A DNA stretch of 56,284 bases from Pelagibius litoralis (GTDB taxonomy: Bacteria > Pseudomonadota > Alphaproteobacteria > Kiloniellales > Kiloniellaceae). The stretch's first letter is position 1. Each line of letters starts with the position of its first letter. The translations under genes and the position numbers were made by a program. Positions 47,155 through 55,876 of this stretch are shown piece by piece. The DNA lies in contig NZ_JAAQPH010000029.1 of NCBI RefSeq assembly GCF_011683915.1, forward strand, positions 1 to 56,284, written 5' to 3'. The notes beneath the pieces are model-generated. The model was not told where the DNA came from and made no database searches. It worked only from the letters and a program-made list of their open reading frames with translations.

Positions 47155-47874
47155 ATGCGCCCTTCCGGCCGTGCCCTTGACCAGCTGCGAGAAATCCGGC
47201 TGGAAACCAACGTGAACAAACATGCCGAAGGCTCCTGCATGGCGCGTTTCGGCGACACCCATGTGCTCTGCACGGCCTCGGTTGAGGAAAACATTCCGCC
47301 CTGGCTGCGTAATTCGGGCCGCGGCTGGGTGACGGCGGAGTACGGCATGCTGCCGCGCTCGACCAACACCCGCAGCGACCGCGAGGCGGCGCGCGGCAAA
47401 CAGAGCGGACGCACCCAGGAAATCCAGCGGCTGATCGGCCGGTCGCTGCGCGCCGTGACCAACCTGAAGGGCTTCGGGGAGCGGCAGGTGCGCATCGACT
47501 GCGACGTGATCCAGGCCGACGGCGGCACCCGGACGGCTGCGATCACCGGGGGCTACGTCGCCCTTCACCTGGCCTTCCAGCACATGAAAGACATCGGCGC
47601 CATCGAAGAGCTGCCGTTCACCGACCAGGTCGCCGCGGTTTCCTGCGGGATCTATCAGGGAAAAGAGGTCCTGGACCTGGACTATGCCGAGGATTCCAAT
47701 GCCGCCGCCGATGCCAACTTCGTGCTGACCAAGGCCGGCGGCGTGGTCGAGGTCCAGGGCACGGCAGAGGACGTGCCCTTTCAGCGCAGCCAGTTCGATG
47801 AACTGCTGGATCTGGCGGAAAAGGGCGTCGCCGAACTCTGCGCCGCCCAGGCCAAGGCCCTGGGTCTGGCTTAG
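47155..47874 (+). CDS. rph: ribonuclease PH
   Basis: A 239-residue phosphorolytic 3'-exoribonuclease that trims tRNA precursors. [20 protein letters not shown] is the canonical start, [20 protein letters not shown] holds the phosphate-binding Arg residues, and [20 protein letters not shown] contains the catalytic Asp residues. Length equals the family. AAGGA precedes the ATG. It is first in a plus-strand run rph-rdgB-hemW, divergent from hrcA, a conserved alphaproteobacterial order. Confidence 0.97.
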   Translation: MRPSGRALDQLREIRLETNVNKHAEGSCMARFGDTHVLCTASVEENIPPWLRNSGRGWVTAEYGMLPRSTNTRSDREAARGKQSGRTQEIQRLIGRSLRAVTNLKGFGERQVRIDCDVIQADGGTRTAAITGGYVALHLAFQHMKDIGAIEELPFTDQVAAVSCGIYQGKEVLDLDYAEDSNAAADANFVLTKAGGVVEVQGTAEDVPFQRSQFDELLDLAEKGVAELCAAQAKALGLA

Positions 47875-47892
47875 AACCCTTTGGGGGTCTAA

Positions 47893-47910
47893 AGCGGGCC
47901 GGTGCCGAAA
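47893..47910 (+). repeat. relic of palindrome family A (right flank only)
   Basis: GCGGGCCGGTGCCGAAAA matches the right flank of the family A palindromes at 9046-9147 and 23052-23156, but the long stem is missing. It lies in the rph-rdgB gap and seems to be a decayed or half element. Confidence 0.5.
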
Positions 47911-47945
47911 AACAGCAAGCCGTCTCGAAGAGACAGGATTCAACG

Positions 47946-48548
47946 ATGCGAAAACTCAATCCCGGCGACAAACTGGTCCTCGCCACCCACAACGCCGGCA
48001 AGTACCGCGAGAATGCCGATCTGCTGGCACCCTACGGCCTGGAGGTGCTGTCCGCCGGCGACCTGGGCCTGCCGGAGCCGGAGGAGACCGGCAGCACCTA
48101 TAGCGAGAACGCGGTCCTGAAAGCCAAGGCCGCCTGCGAGGCGACGGGACTGGCCGCCATCGCCGACGATTCCGGCCTCGACGTGCCGGCCCTGGGCGGC
48201 AAGCCGGGCATCCACACGGCGCGCTGGGCCGGACCGGAACGCGACTTCAAACTGGCCATGGAAAAGGTTCACCGCGAACTGGGCGAGGCCACCGACCGCC
48301 GTGGATTCTTCGTCTGCAATCTCTCGGTGGTCTGGCCCGACGGCGAGACGGCCTCCTTCGAAGGGCGGATGGAAGGCAGCCTGGTCTGGCCGCCGCGCGG
48401 CGACATCGGTTTCGGTTTCGACCCGATGTTCCAGCCCAAGGGCTACGACCTGACCTTCGCCGAGATGGACCCGGCGAAGAAACACGCCATCAGCCACCGC
48501 GCCCTGGCCTTTGCGCAGTTGAAAAAGGCTTTGCTGGAAGCGGCATGA
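47946..48548 (+). CDS. rdgB: XTP/dITP diphosphatase (RdgB/HAM1)
   Basis: A 200-residue house-cleaning pyrophosphatase that removes ITP, dITP and XTP from the nucleotide pool. [20 protein letters not shown] is the nucleotide-binding N-terminus; [40 protein letters not shown] with metal-binding Asp residues, and the C-terminal [20 protein letters not shown] followed by [12 protein letters not shown] are complete. Its 3' end is part of a short tandem duplication (see findings). It lies between rph and hemW. Confidence 0.96.
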   Translation: MRKLNPGDKLVLATHNAGKYRENADLLAPYGLEVLSAGDLGLPEPEETGSTYSENAVLKAKAACEATGLAAIADDSGLDVPALGGKPGIHTARWAGPERDFKLAMEKVHRELGEATDRRGFFVCNLSVVWPDGETASFEGRMEGSLVWPPRGDIGFGFDPMFQPKGYDLTFAEMDPAKKHAISHRALAFAQLKKALLEAA

Positions 48549-48564
48549 CCCTGGAAGTGGCATA

Positions 48565-49737
48565 GTGGGCGCGGACGACAGCCTGGCGGAGGATCCCGGG
48601 TTCGGGGTCTATGTCCACTGGCCGTTCTGCAAATCCAAGTGCCCCTACTGCGACTTCAACAGCCACGTGCGCGAAAGTGTCGATCAGGCGCGCTGGCGCC
48701 GCGCCCTGCTCAGCGATCTCGACCACGCCGCCGGCCATAGCGCCGGACGCCGGGTCACCTCGATCTTCTTCGGCGGCGGCACGCCCTCGCTGATGCCGGC
48801 GCAAACCGTTGCCGCGGTGATCGAACGGATCGGCCGGCTGTGGAGCCTGGACCCGGCGGTCGAGATCACCCTGGAAGCCAACCCGACCTCTTCGGAAGCG
48901 GAGAAATTCGCGGCCTTCGCCGAGGCCGGGGTAAACCGCCTGTCGCTGGGCGTGCAGGCGCTGAACGACCGCGCGCTCGGCTTTCTGGGCCGCCAGCACA
49001 GTGCGGCCGAGGCCTTGGCGGCGCTGGATCTGGCACGCCGCAGCTTTCCGCGCATCTCTTTCGACCTGATCTATGCGCGCCCCGATCAGAGCCTGGGGGC
49101 CTGGCAGGCCGAACTGACCGAAGCCCTGGCGCTGGGGCCGGAGCATATCTCGCTCTACCAGCTGACCATTGAGGAGGGCACGGCTTTCCAGGCCGCCTGG
49201 CGCCGGGGCGAGATTGTCCTGCCGCCGGAGGCGGCGGCCGCGACGCTCTATGAGGAGACGGCCCGGCAACTCACCGAGGCCGGCCTGCCGGGTTACGAGG
49301 TTTCCAACCATGCCCGGCCGGGCGCGGAATGCCGCCACAACCTGACCTACTGGCGCTACGGCGACTACGCCGGGGTCGGTCCCGGCGCCCATGGCCGGCT
49401 GACCTGGGACGGAGTCAAGCACGCCACCCGCCAGCACCGCGCGCCGGAGCCCTGGTTGGACCTGGTGGAGAAACAGGGTCACGGCTGGCGCAGCAGCGAT
49501 CCTGTGGCACGCTCGGAAAGCCTCATCGAACTGGTGATGATGGGACTGCGCCTTGAGAAGGGGATCCCGCGCGCCGCCTTCCAGCGGGTGCTGGGCGCCT
49601 CACCGGAAGAAGCGCTGCCGGTCGATCGTCTGGCAAAGCTCGAAGAAGAGGGCTACCTCACCCTGGACGCTGAGGGGCTGCGCGCCACCAACAGCGGCCG
49701 CCAGCGGCTCGACGCCCTGCTCGGCTATCTGCTCTAA
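48565..49737 (+). CDS. hemW: radical SAM heme chaperone HemW
   Basis: A 390-residue radical SAM protein. GVYVHWPFCKSKCPYCDFNS has the CxxxCxxC cluster motif followed by Phe, the HemW form, instead of the extra Cys found in coproporphyrinogen oxidase HemN. GGGTPSLMP, DLIYARPDQSLGAWQAEL and SLYQLTIEEGTAF are also typical. HemW binds heme and delivers it to respiratory enzymes. The start is a GTG with GGAAG upstream. Its final codons and TAA stop lie in sequence shared with repeat family C. Confidence 0.94.
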   Translation: MGADDSLAEDPGFGVYVHWPFCKSKCPYCDFNSHVRESVDQARWRRALLSDLDHAAGHSAGRRVTSIFFGGGTPSLMPAQTVAAVIERIGRLWSLDPAVEITLEANPTSSEAEKFAAFAEAGVNRLSLGVQALNDRALGFLGRQHSAAEALAALDLARRSFPRISFDLIYARPDQSLGAWQAELTEALALGPEHISLYQLTIEEGTAFQAAWRRGEIVLPPEAAAATLYEETARQLTEAGLPGYEVSNHARPGAECRHNLTYWRYGDYAGVGPGAHGRLTWDGVKHATRQHRAPEPWLDLVEKQGHGWRSSDPVARSESLIELVMMGLRLEKGIPRAAFQRVLGASPEEALPVDRLAKLEEEGYLTLDAEGLRATNSGRQRLDALLGYLL

Positions 49738-49812
49738 CTGTTTGATGTCGATCGGATTCACATGCTTTGGCGCAACCACGAAGTGGTTCCGTCAAAACAT
49801 GATCCGATCTAG
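49727..49812. repeat. palindromic repeat, family C copy 1 (truncated)
   Basis: From ATCTGCTCTAACTG to CTAG, this matches the right two-thirds of the element at 55208-55348. It forms a long hairpin (CATGCTTTGGCGCAACCAC pairing with GTGGTTCCGTCAAAACATG, separated by GAA). It covers the hemW stop codon on the left, and its terminal CTAG (49809-49812) contains the TAG stop codon of the convergent LpoA-like gene. Confidence 0.8.
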
Positions 49813-51224
49813 TTGATCTCTTGGCCGAAAGCCTGGGGCGCGGGATCGACCTCGCCGAAGACGTCAGGCTGCAGTTCCAGGATCGCCAGGCCCCGCTGGA
49901 CCTGACCGTCGGGCAGGAAGCGGAAGATACCATCAATGCCGGAGAAACCGACCGGCTGGGTGATGCTCTCGGCGGTATAGATCAGAAAGGCGCCCTCGTT
50001 CCGGGCCCGCCGATCCAGGACCGCCGCCAGGGCCACCGCATCATAACCAAGGGAGGCGACCCGCGGCGGGGTGCGGCCATAGGCCTGGCGGTAGCGATTG
50101 CTGAAGGTGCGCCAGAGCGCCGGCGGCGGCGCCGGGAACCAGCTGCCCTTGAGGCTCGGCTCCTTACGCAGCGAGGGATCGTCCCACAAGGCGGTGCCGA
50201 GAAACCGCACCTCGTCCGGATCGACGTCGTAGTAGGCCAGCAGCGGCGCGACCGCGAGCAGTTGCCGCCCGCTGGCGGGAATCAGGATACCGTCGAAGTT
50301 CGGTGGACCCAGGGTTTCCAGGCCCCGCAGGCGGGCGAGCGCCCGCCGGGCGGCAGCGTCGTTGCGTGCATTCAGACTGCGCCTCTGGGCCTTCAAGGCC
50401 GCAGCGCGCTGATCGTAGTCGGACAGGGCGCGCACCTCGGCGGAAATGTCCGGCGAACCCGGGTCGAAAAACACCACCCGGCTAAGCTCGACCCCATTGC
50501 GGAAGATCGCCTCCTGAAACGACCGCACCACCGAGCTGCCATAGGGCGATTCCGGGGCCAGCACGGCGAAGCGCCGAACCCCTTGGACCACCGCATAGTC
50601 GACAATCCGATCGACCTGGGTGCGCGGCGTCACCCCCATGACGAAGGTCTGCGGGTCGGCGATATCGGTGTTGTTGGAAAAGGTGATGAGCGGCAGGTCG
50701 GTCTCGGCGAGCAGCGGCTTCACCGCCTCCACCGAAGTGGAAAACAGCGGTCCGAGAATCAGGGATACCTCTGCAGCCAGGGCGGACTCGGCAGCAGCGA
50801 CCGCGCCTTCGCGGGTGCCGGCCGTGTCGCGCACCACCAGGGTGAAGCGATCGCCCGCCAGATCGAACAGGGCGAGCTGCGCGGCATTGAGAATGGACTG
50901 GCCGACCGTCGCGCGGCTGCCGCTCAGCGGCAGCAGAAGGCCGATCTTCACCGGCGCGTTCAACGCCTCCCGCGCTGCGGCCTCCGCCTCGTTCACGGCG
51001 GCCAGGCTGTCGTCGGGCGCGCCACCGGTCTCACCCGCCGACGGCGCCGAGGGCAGGCTGGGTGGTTGCACCTCGGGCTCGGCGGTGGGTACCTTGGAGC
51101 CGGCACAGGCCGACAGCGAAAGCGCCAGTCCGGCCAGCAGTAACAACCGCCACCCCTGCAAAACAGACTCAGCAATGAACCTTCGGTGCGGCCTGAATGT
51201 CAGCAAAATCAACGGATCACCCAT
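49809..51224 (-). CDS. LpoA-like penicillin-binding protein activator (lipoprotein)
   Basis: About 470 residues. A lipoprotein signal (GWRLLLLAGLALSLSAC) and a disordered Pro/Ser/Ala stretch precede a periplasmic-binding-protein-type domain (VKIGLLLPLSGSRATVGQSI, LNAAQLALFDLAGDRFTLVV, ITFSNNTDIADPQTFVMGVT). Such LpoA-like proteins activate penicillin-binding proteins from the outer membrane. The start is uncertain: ATG 51224 (or GTG 51233) gives an over-long leader and overlaps rsmI, while TTG at 51161 gives a normal 18-residue signal and no overlap. Its TAG stop lies in the CTAG of repeat C. Confidence 0.85.
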   Translation of the reverse strand: MGDPLILLTFRPHRRFIAESVLQGWRLLLLAGLALSLSACAGSKVPTAEPEVQPPSLPSAPSAGETGGAPDDSLAAVNEAEAAAREALNAPVKIGLLLPLSGSRATVGQSILNAAQLALFDLAGDRFTLVVRDTAGTREGAVAAAESALAAEVSLILGPLFSTSVEAVKPLLAETDLPLITFSNNTDIADPQTFVMGVTPRTQVDRIVDYAVVQGVRRFAVLAPESPYGSSVVRSFQEAIFRNGVELSRVVFFDPGSPDISAEVRALSDYDQRAAALKAQRRSLNARNDAAARRALARLRGLETLGPPNFDGILIPASGRQLLAVAPLLAYYDVDPDEVRFLGTALWDDPSLRKEPSLKGSWFPAPPPALWRTFSNRYRQAYGRTPPRVASLGYDAVALAAVLDRRARNEGAFLIYTAESITQPVGFSGIDGIFRFLPDGQVQRGLAILELQPDVFGEVDPAPQAFGQEIN

Positions 51225-52165
51225 CCTCTTCACGGAGCGCTGAGCCTAGCGAGGAGCCCAGGCGAAGTAAACCGCCGGAAAAGGGCGAGACCGCGGCAGC
51301 GGCCTCACTGCCTGCAGGCCTCTATCTGGTGGCGACGCCGATCGGAAATCTCGGCGACATCACGCTGCGGGCGCTGGAGGTGCTGCGCCGGGCCGGGCGC
51401 ATCGCCTGCGAGGACACACGCACCACCCGCAAGCTGCTGAACGCCCACGGCATCGCCACGCGCACCAGCACCTATCATGATCACAGCGGGGAGCATGCCC
51501 GCGAAGCTCTGTTGCAGGAACTGCGCGACGGCGGCGCCATTGCCCTGGTGTCCGATGCCGGCACGCCGCTGGTCTCCGACCCCGGTTTCAAACTGGTGCG
51601 CGCCGCCCTGGCCGAAGGCCTGCCGGTGACCAGCCTGCCCGGAGCCTCCGCCCCCACCACCGCGCTGCTGCTGTCGGGCCTGCCCAGCGACCGCTTTTTC
51701 TTCGGCGGCTTCCTGCCGGCCAAGTCCGGCGCGCGCCGCAAGGTTCTGCAGGACCTGCGCAACCTGGAGGCCAGCCTGCTGTTCTTCGAGACCGCGCCGC
51801 GCCTGGCCGCCAGCCTGGCGGACATGGCCGCCGTGCTGGGCGAACGAGAGGCCGCCGTTGCCCGTGAGCTGACGAAGCTTCATGAAGAGGTGCGGCGCGC
51901 CAGCCTTGTCGAGCTCGCCGAACACTATGCCGCGGCAGGTCCGCCGAGGGGCGAGATCGTGCTGGTGGTGGCACCCCCCGGCGCGACGGCGGAGGAAAAC
52001 GAAAGCGCCGACCTGGACGGCCAACTGCTGACCGCCCTGCAGCACGCCAGCCTGCGCGACGCCGCGGCCACGGTCGCCGCCGCCAGCGGCCTGCCCAAGC
52101 GCCAGGTCTATGCCCGTGCCCTGGAACTGGCCAAGCGCGGGGATGCGGATAAGGACGGCGGTTGA
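51197..52165 (+). CDS. rsmI: 16S rRNA (cytidine1402-2'-O)-methyltransferase
   Basis: A 322-residue SAM-dependent enzyme that methylates C1402 of 16S rRNA. After a polar N-terminal extension of about 38 residues, the core begins GLYLVATPIGNLGDITLRAL. ACEDTRTTRKLLNAHGI, LVSDAGTPLVSDPGFKLVRA and PGASAPTTALLLSGLPSDRF then FFGGFLPAKSGARR are hallmark motifs. Its 5' end overlaps the annotated 5' end of the divergent LpoA-like gene; the TTG start of that gene would remove the overlap. The stop codon overlaps the yraN start (TTGA). Confidence 0.95.
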   Translation: MSAKSTDHPSSSRSAEPSEEPRRSKPPEKGETAAAASLPAGLYLVATPIGNLGDITLRALEVLRRAGRIACEDTRTTRKLLNAHGIATRTSTYHDHSGEHAREALLQELRDGGAIALVSDAGTPLVSDPGFKLVRAALAEGLPVTSLPGASAPTTALLLSGLPSDRFFFGGFLPAKSGARRKVLQDLRNLEASLLFFETAPRLAASLADMAAVLGEREAAVARELTKLHEEVRRASLVELAEHYAAAGPPRGEIVLVVAPPGATAEENESADLDGQLLTALQHASLRDAAATVAAASGLPKRQVYARALELAKRGDADKDGG

Positions 52166-52593
52166 CCGGCACCGGCGCCCGCAAACGCGAAAAACCCGGC
52201 AAGCGCCAAAAGCAGGGCGCCTACCGCAGGGGCCGCCGCGCCGAATGGATCGCCGCGGGCTGGCTGCGCCTCAAAGGCTATCGCATCCTCGCCCGGGGTT
52301 ACCGCTGTCCCGTGGGAGAGATCGACCTGATCGCACGCCGGGGCAGCGTGCTGGCCTTCGTCGAAGTGAAACAACGCGGCCGGCTTGCCGCCGCGGCCGA
52401 GGCAATCTCGCCGCGCCAGCGCCGGCGGATAGGGCGCGCCGCAGAAGCGTTTCTGCAGGAGCGCCCGCAGCTCGCCGGCCTGTCTCTGCGCTTCGACGCC
52501 GTCCTGATCCAACGCGGCGGTTTCTCCTTGGCCGAGCCCTGGCTACGCCACGAAAAAGACGCCTGGCGAAGTGACACAGGATTGCCATATTAG
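52162..52593 (+). CDS. yraN: YraN/UPF0102 endonuclease-fold protein
   Basis: A 143-residue protein of UPF0102, predicted from family knowledge to have a Holliday-junction-resolvase-like nuclease fold. After a basic N-terminus it has RRAEWIAAGWLRLKGYRILA and the PD-(D/E)xK-like core CPVGEIDLIARRGSVLAFVE followed by VKQR. Function is unproven; a role in DNA uptake or repair has been suggested for relatives. It starts at a TTG that overlaps the rsmI stop codon by four bases, so the pair is coupled. Confidence 0.88.
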   Translation: MTGTGARKREKPGKRQKQGAYRRGRRAEWIAAGWLRLKGYRILARGYRCPVGEIDLIARRGSVLAFVEVKQRGRLAAAAEAISPRQRRRIGRAAEAFLQERPQLAGLSLRFDAVLIQRGGFSLAEPWLRHEKDAWRSDTGLPY

Positions 52594-52639
52594 GGGAGCA
52601 ATGTCGCCCAAGTGATGCGAATCGCCGAGGGAATCCTGA

Positions 52640-53278
52640 ATGACCGATCAAATCAAAAGCGCCGAAACGAAAGGCGCCGGGAAAACGATTCTGGCGCTGG
52701 CCGGGCTTGCCGTGGCCGCGCTGATGCTGGCCGGCTGCAGCGCCGCGGGTGTCGCCGTGGGGGCGGGCGCCGTGGGCGCCACCGCGGCACAGACCGAAAA
52801 AGGCTTTCGCCGCAGCGTCGCCGACACGGAAATCCGGCTGGCCATCAACGATCTCTGGTTTCAGGCCGACGAGCAGATGTTCCGCAAGGTGAACCTGCAG
52901 GTCCAGGAGCAAAGGGTCCTGCTGAGCGGCAACGTGCCGCGGCCGGAGCAGCGGGTCGAGGCGGTGCGCCTGGCCTGGCAGGCGCCCGGTGTGCGCGAGG
53001 TCATCAACGAGATCGTCGTGAACGACACCTCCAGCCTGGGCAATGCGGCCCGGGATTCCTGGATCTCCACACAGCTGGAGACGACGCTGCTGTTCGACAA
53101 GCAGGTCTCTTCGATCAATTATTCGATCGAAACCGTGAACCAGGCGATCTTCATCATGGGGGTGGCCCAGTCAGAGACCGAACTGGACCGCGTCGTCGGC
53201 CATGCCAAGGACATTTCCTATGTGCGTCGCGTGGTAAGCTACGTACTGTTGAAAGACGATCCGGCGCGTACATCCTGA
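52640..53278 (+). CDS. BON-domain lipoprotein (OsmY/DolP-like)
   Basis: A 212-residue lipoprotein: membrane signal ILALAGLAVAALMLAGC with the lipidated Cys in LAGC, although the n-region is long (MTDQIKSAETKGAGKT), then a Gly/Ala stretch and two BON domains (about 60-125, VADTEIRLAINDLWFQADEQ to QAPGVREVINEIVV; and 140-200, DSWISTQLETTLLFDKQVSS to KDISYVRRVVSYV). BON proteins bind phospholipid and protect the envelope. GAGGGAATCC precedes the ATG. It is in the rsmI-yraN-BON-gshB run. Confidence 0.88.
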   Translation: MTDQIKSAETKGAGKTILALAGLAVAALMLAGCSAAGVAVGAGAVGATAAQTEKGFRRSVADTEIRLAINDLWFQADEQMFRKVNLQVQEQRVLLSGNVPRPEQRVEAVRLAWQAPGVREVINEIVVNDTSSLGNAARDSWISTQLETTLLFDKQVSSINYSIETVNQAIFIMGVAQSETELDRVVGHAKDISYVRRVVSYVLLKDDPARTS

Positions 53279-53369
53279 AGCGCCGACGAAACGAAAGTGC
53301 CGAGAAGAAAGCCTGCCATGTCCGCCGAAACCAGCACCACCGCTCCGGCCATGGAAACCCCATCATGAG

Positions 53370-54233
53370 TTGGCCGCTGTGAACTGGTCTGCCGCCAGCA
53401 ACCGCAAGGATGTGGAAAGCCGCCTGCGCCGGCTGGGCGGTACCGCGGATGCGGAGATCGACATCGCCCAGGCGGCGTTGCTGCTGGCGGCCCTGGAGCG
53501 GCCGCAGGTCAGCCTGGACCGCTACAATCATCACCTCTCGCTGCTGGAACGCGATACCGCGGCGCTGGCGGCGCGTCAGGGCGCAGCCGAAGACCTGACG
53601 GCCAGGATCGCGGTTTTGAACCAGGTCCTGGTGGAGCGCTACAGCTATCAGGGCGACCGGGAAAGCTATGAGGACCTGCGCAACGCCAACCTGATGCGGG
53701 TGATCGACCGGCGGCGCGGCCTGCCGGTTGCGCTGGGCATTCTCTATCTGCATGCGGCAAGATCCCAGGGATGGTCGATCGACGGGCTGAACTTCCCGGG
53801 CCACTTCCTGCTGCGCCTGGACCTGGCCGGCGAGCGCGCCATCATCGACCCCTTCAACAGCGGCCGGATCTGCGACGCGGCGGCGCTACGCGGCCTGGTC
53901 AAAACCCTGGCCGGCGCCGAGGCGGAACTGCGCCCGGAACACACCGACAGGGTCGGCAACCGGGATGTCCTGCTGCGCCTGCAGAACAACATCAAACTGC
54001 GGTTGATCCGGCAGGAGCGCAGTGGCGATGCCCTGGAAGTCATCGAGACCATGCTGATGTTTGCGCCGGACCGGCCGGCGCTTTGGAAGGAAGCGGGTAT
54101 TCTTCACGCCCACCTGGACAACATGCGCGCCGCCATCATGGCCTTCGAACACTATCTGGAACTGGCGGGACCGGAGCCGGACCGGCAGTCTATCGCCGAC
54201 CTGCTGCACCAACTGCGCAACCAATTGAATTAG
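53370..54233 (+). CDS. SirB1-type transglutaminase-like/TPR protein
   Basis: About 285-287 residues. The N-terminal transglutaminase-like domain has DIAQAALLLAALERPQVSLD and the core RRRGLPVALGILYLHAARSQ then GWSIDGLNFPGHFLLRLDLA. C-terminal tetratricopeptide-like helices run from LQNNIKLRLIRQERSGDALE. Function is unknown. The start is unclear: only TTG (53370) or GTG (53379) is available in frame, and a well-placed ATG at 53318 opens another frame that ends at 53368. One base deleted in the C-tract 53358-53361 would join the two (see findings). It ends 12 bases before gshB. Confidence 0.8.
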   Translation: MAAVNWSAASNRKDVESRLRRLGGTADAEIDIAQAALLLAALERPQVSLDRYNHHLSLLERDTAALAARQGAAEDLTARIAVLNQVLVERYSYQGDRESYEDLRNANLMRVIDRRRGLPVALGILYLHAARSQGWSIDGLNFPGHFLLRLDLAGERAIIDPFNSGRICDAAALRGLVKTLAGAEAELRPEHTDRVGNRDVLLRLQNNIKLRLIRQERSGDALEVIETMLMFAPDRPALWKEAGILHAHLDNMRAAIMAFEHYLELAGPEPDRQSIADLLHQLRNQLN

Positions 54234-54245
54234 GGGAACAAGAGT

Positions 54246-55211
54246 ATGAGCCTGGCGGTTGCCATTCAGATGGACCCGGTCGAGACCATCGATATCGAGG
54301 GGGACAGCTCATTCGTGCTGGGCATGGAGGCGCAGCGCCGCGGCCACGGCCTCTATCACTACCTGCCGCAGGACCTCAGCCTGCGCGACGGGCGGGTCTA
54401 TGCCCGCATGCACCCGCTTGCGCTGCGCCGGGAAGCGGGCAACCACGCCAGCCAGGGCGCGCCCCAGAGCATCGACCTGGCGACCATGGACGTCGTGCTG
54501 ATGCGCCAGGACCCGCCCTTCGACATGGCCTATATCACCGCCACCCATCTGCTGGAGCACGTCCATCCGGAGACCCTGGTGGTCAACGACCCGGTCCACG
54601 TGCGCAACGCGCCGGAAAAGCTTTTCGTCACCCATTTTCCCGACCTCATGCCGCCGACCCTGATCACCAGCGACCGCCGGGAGGTCGAGGCCTTTCGCGC
54701 CGAGCATCAGGACATCATCGTGAAGCCGCTGTTCGGCAACGGCGGGGCCGGCGTGTTCCACATCGAACCGGGCGACGAGAACCTCTCCGCCCTGCTGGAA
54801 CTCTTTACCGATCTCTACCGCGAGCCGATCATCGTGCAGAAGTACCTGCCGGCGGTGCGCAGCGGCGACAAGCGCATCATCCTGATCGACGGCCGCCCGG
54901 CCGGGGCCACCAACCGGGTGCCGCCCCCGGGCGAGGCGCGCTCCAACATGCATGTCGGCGGGCGGCCGGAAAGTTCGGAGCTCAGCAAGCGGGACCTGGA
55001 AATCTGCGAGGCCATCGGCCCGGCCCTGAAGGAACGCGGGCTGATCTTCGTCGGCATCGACGTGATCGGCGGCTACATGACCGAGATCAACGTAACCTCG
55101 CCGACCGGCCTGCAGGAAATCAACCGCTTCGACGACGTCTGCCTGGAAGCGGAAATCTGGGACGTCATCGAAAGCCGCTACGGCAGCAGCCACCTTACGC
55201 CGAGCGTCTAG
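54246..55211 (+). CDS. gshB: glutathione synthetase
   Basis: A 321-residue ATP-grasp ligase that joins gamma-glutamylcysteine and glycine. The N-terminal domain starts [20 protein letters not shown] and has [20 protein letters not shown]. The ATP-grasp core has [19 protein letters not shown] and [20 protein letters not shown], and the metal/ATP end has [20 protein letters not shown]. Length matches the family. AGGGGAACA precedes the ATG. Its TAG stop codon is inside the left CTAG of repeat C copy 2. Confidence 0.97.
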   Translation: MSLAVAIQMDPVETIDIEGDSSFVLGMEAQRRGHGLYHYLPQDLSLRDGRVYARMHPLALRREAGNHASQGAPQSIDLATMDVVLMRQDPPFDMAYITATHLLEHVHPETLVVNDPVHVRNAPEKLFVTHFPDLMPPTLITSDRREVEAFRAEHQDIIVKPLFGNGGAGVFHIEPGDENLSALLELFTDLYREPIIVQKYLPAVRSGDKRIILIDGRPAGATNRVPPPGEARSNMHVGGRPESSELSKRDLEICEAIGPALKERGLIFVGIDVIGGYMTEINVTSPTGLQEINRFDDVCLEAEIWDVIESRYGSSHLTPSV

Positions 55212-55348
55212 AGCAGGTCCCGGTGGGATGGAATCGCTTTTGCGATCCATTCGACCGGGTGAATCTGCTCTAACTGCTTGATGGTGATCGGATTCACATG
55301 TTTTGGCGCAACCACGAAGTGGTTCCGTCAAAACATGATCTGGTCTAG
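55208..55348. repeat. palindromic repeat, family C copy 2 (full length)
   Basis: An element of 133 bases between two CTAG copies (55208-55211 and 55345-55348). The left part is a hairpin (AGAGCAG at 55211-55217 pairing with CTGCTCT at 55265-55271, with an inner GATGGAATCGC/GCGATCCAT stem). The right part is a second hairpin (55297-55337, CATGTTTTGGCGCAACCAC pairing with GTGGTTCCGTCAAAACATG). The left CTAG holds the gshB stop codon; the right CTAG holds the stop codon of the minus-strand XRE gene. Right two-thirds are repeated at 49727-49812. Confidence 0.85.
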
Positions 55349-55709
55349 GTGACCGGCATGGCAAGGCAGATGCCGGGGCCGCCGCTGTCGTCGTCGTCGA
55401 TCAGCATCACGCCGGATGTGATGAAGGTCAGGCGCAGCAGCCGGGCGCTTCCCGGTTTCAGGGTGCAGTGGCCGAGTTCGAAATTGCAGAGGGTGATGTA
55501 GTGGACGCCGCTGCGTTCGGAGAGTTCCTCGCGGCTCCATTGCAGCATGGCGCGCGCCGCGCGGCACTGCCTGCCGGTAATCAGCGGCGGCTTCGGCGGA
55601 TGGTGGCCCGTCCGGTCGCTGTTGTCGCCGGTGATGTCTTCGGGGGCACTGTTGTCGGGGCCTGATTGTTTCGGGAAGGCGAATCCGTGATAAGGCTGTC
55701 CTTAGCCAT
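55345..55709 (-). pseudogene. mini XRE regulator, apparently frameshifted
   Basis: The ATG at 55709 is preceded by AGAGGAG seven bases upstream, a strong ribosome site, but this frame ends at a TGA (55583-55581) after 42 codons (MAKDSLITDSPSRNNQ onward). The helix-turn-helix lies in another frame, open from 55701 to the stop at 55345: LITGRQCRAARAMLQWSREE then LSERSGVHYITLCNFELG. A single indel between 55584 and 55701 would join the two into a protein of about 120 residues. The first in-frame ATG of the helix-turn-helix frame (55548) would cut away the first helix. It is homologous to the intact gene at 55877. Confidence 0.6.
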
Positions 55710-55792
55710 GGCCTGACTCCTCTAGCAGTCGGGTTGCGGTCAGGCGCGGGCGGGTGTGCTATCACCCGTTTGCGCCGCTAATAAGTACTTTT

Positions 55793-55805
55793 TTATATCA
55801 TATAA
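55793..55805. promoter_or_regulatory. palindrome in AT-rich region between the two XRE genes
   Basis: TTATATCATATAA is a perfect palindrome with 6-base arms and a central C. It lies in a short AT-rich stretch (about 55780-55815, which also holds AAGTACTT) between two divergent XRE-type genes, where promoters and an autoregulatory operator are expected. The surroundings are strongly GC-rich, so this stretch stands out. Confidence 0.45.
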
Positions 55806-55876
55806 TCGAAAAACAAACTTATGTCACCTTGTTTCCGCAACCTTGACGTTGAGAACTTCCTGCCTAAAGTTGCGCC

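Noticed and set aside
53771-55273. 500-codon open frame on the plus strand over SirB1 and gshB
   Set aside because: It lies out of frame with two well-defined proteins and reads as Pro/Gly/Arg/Ala-rich low-complexity sequence.
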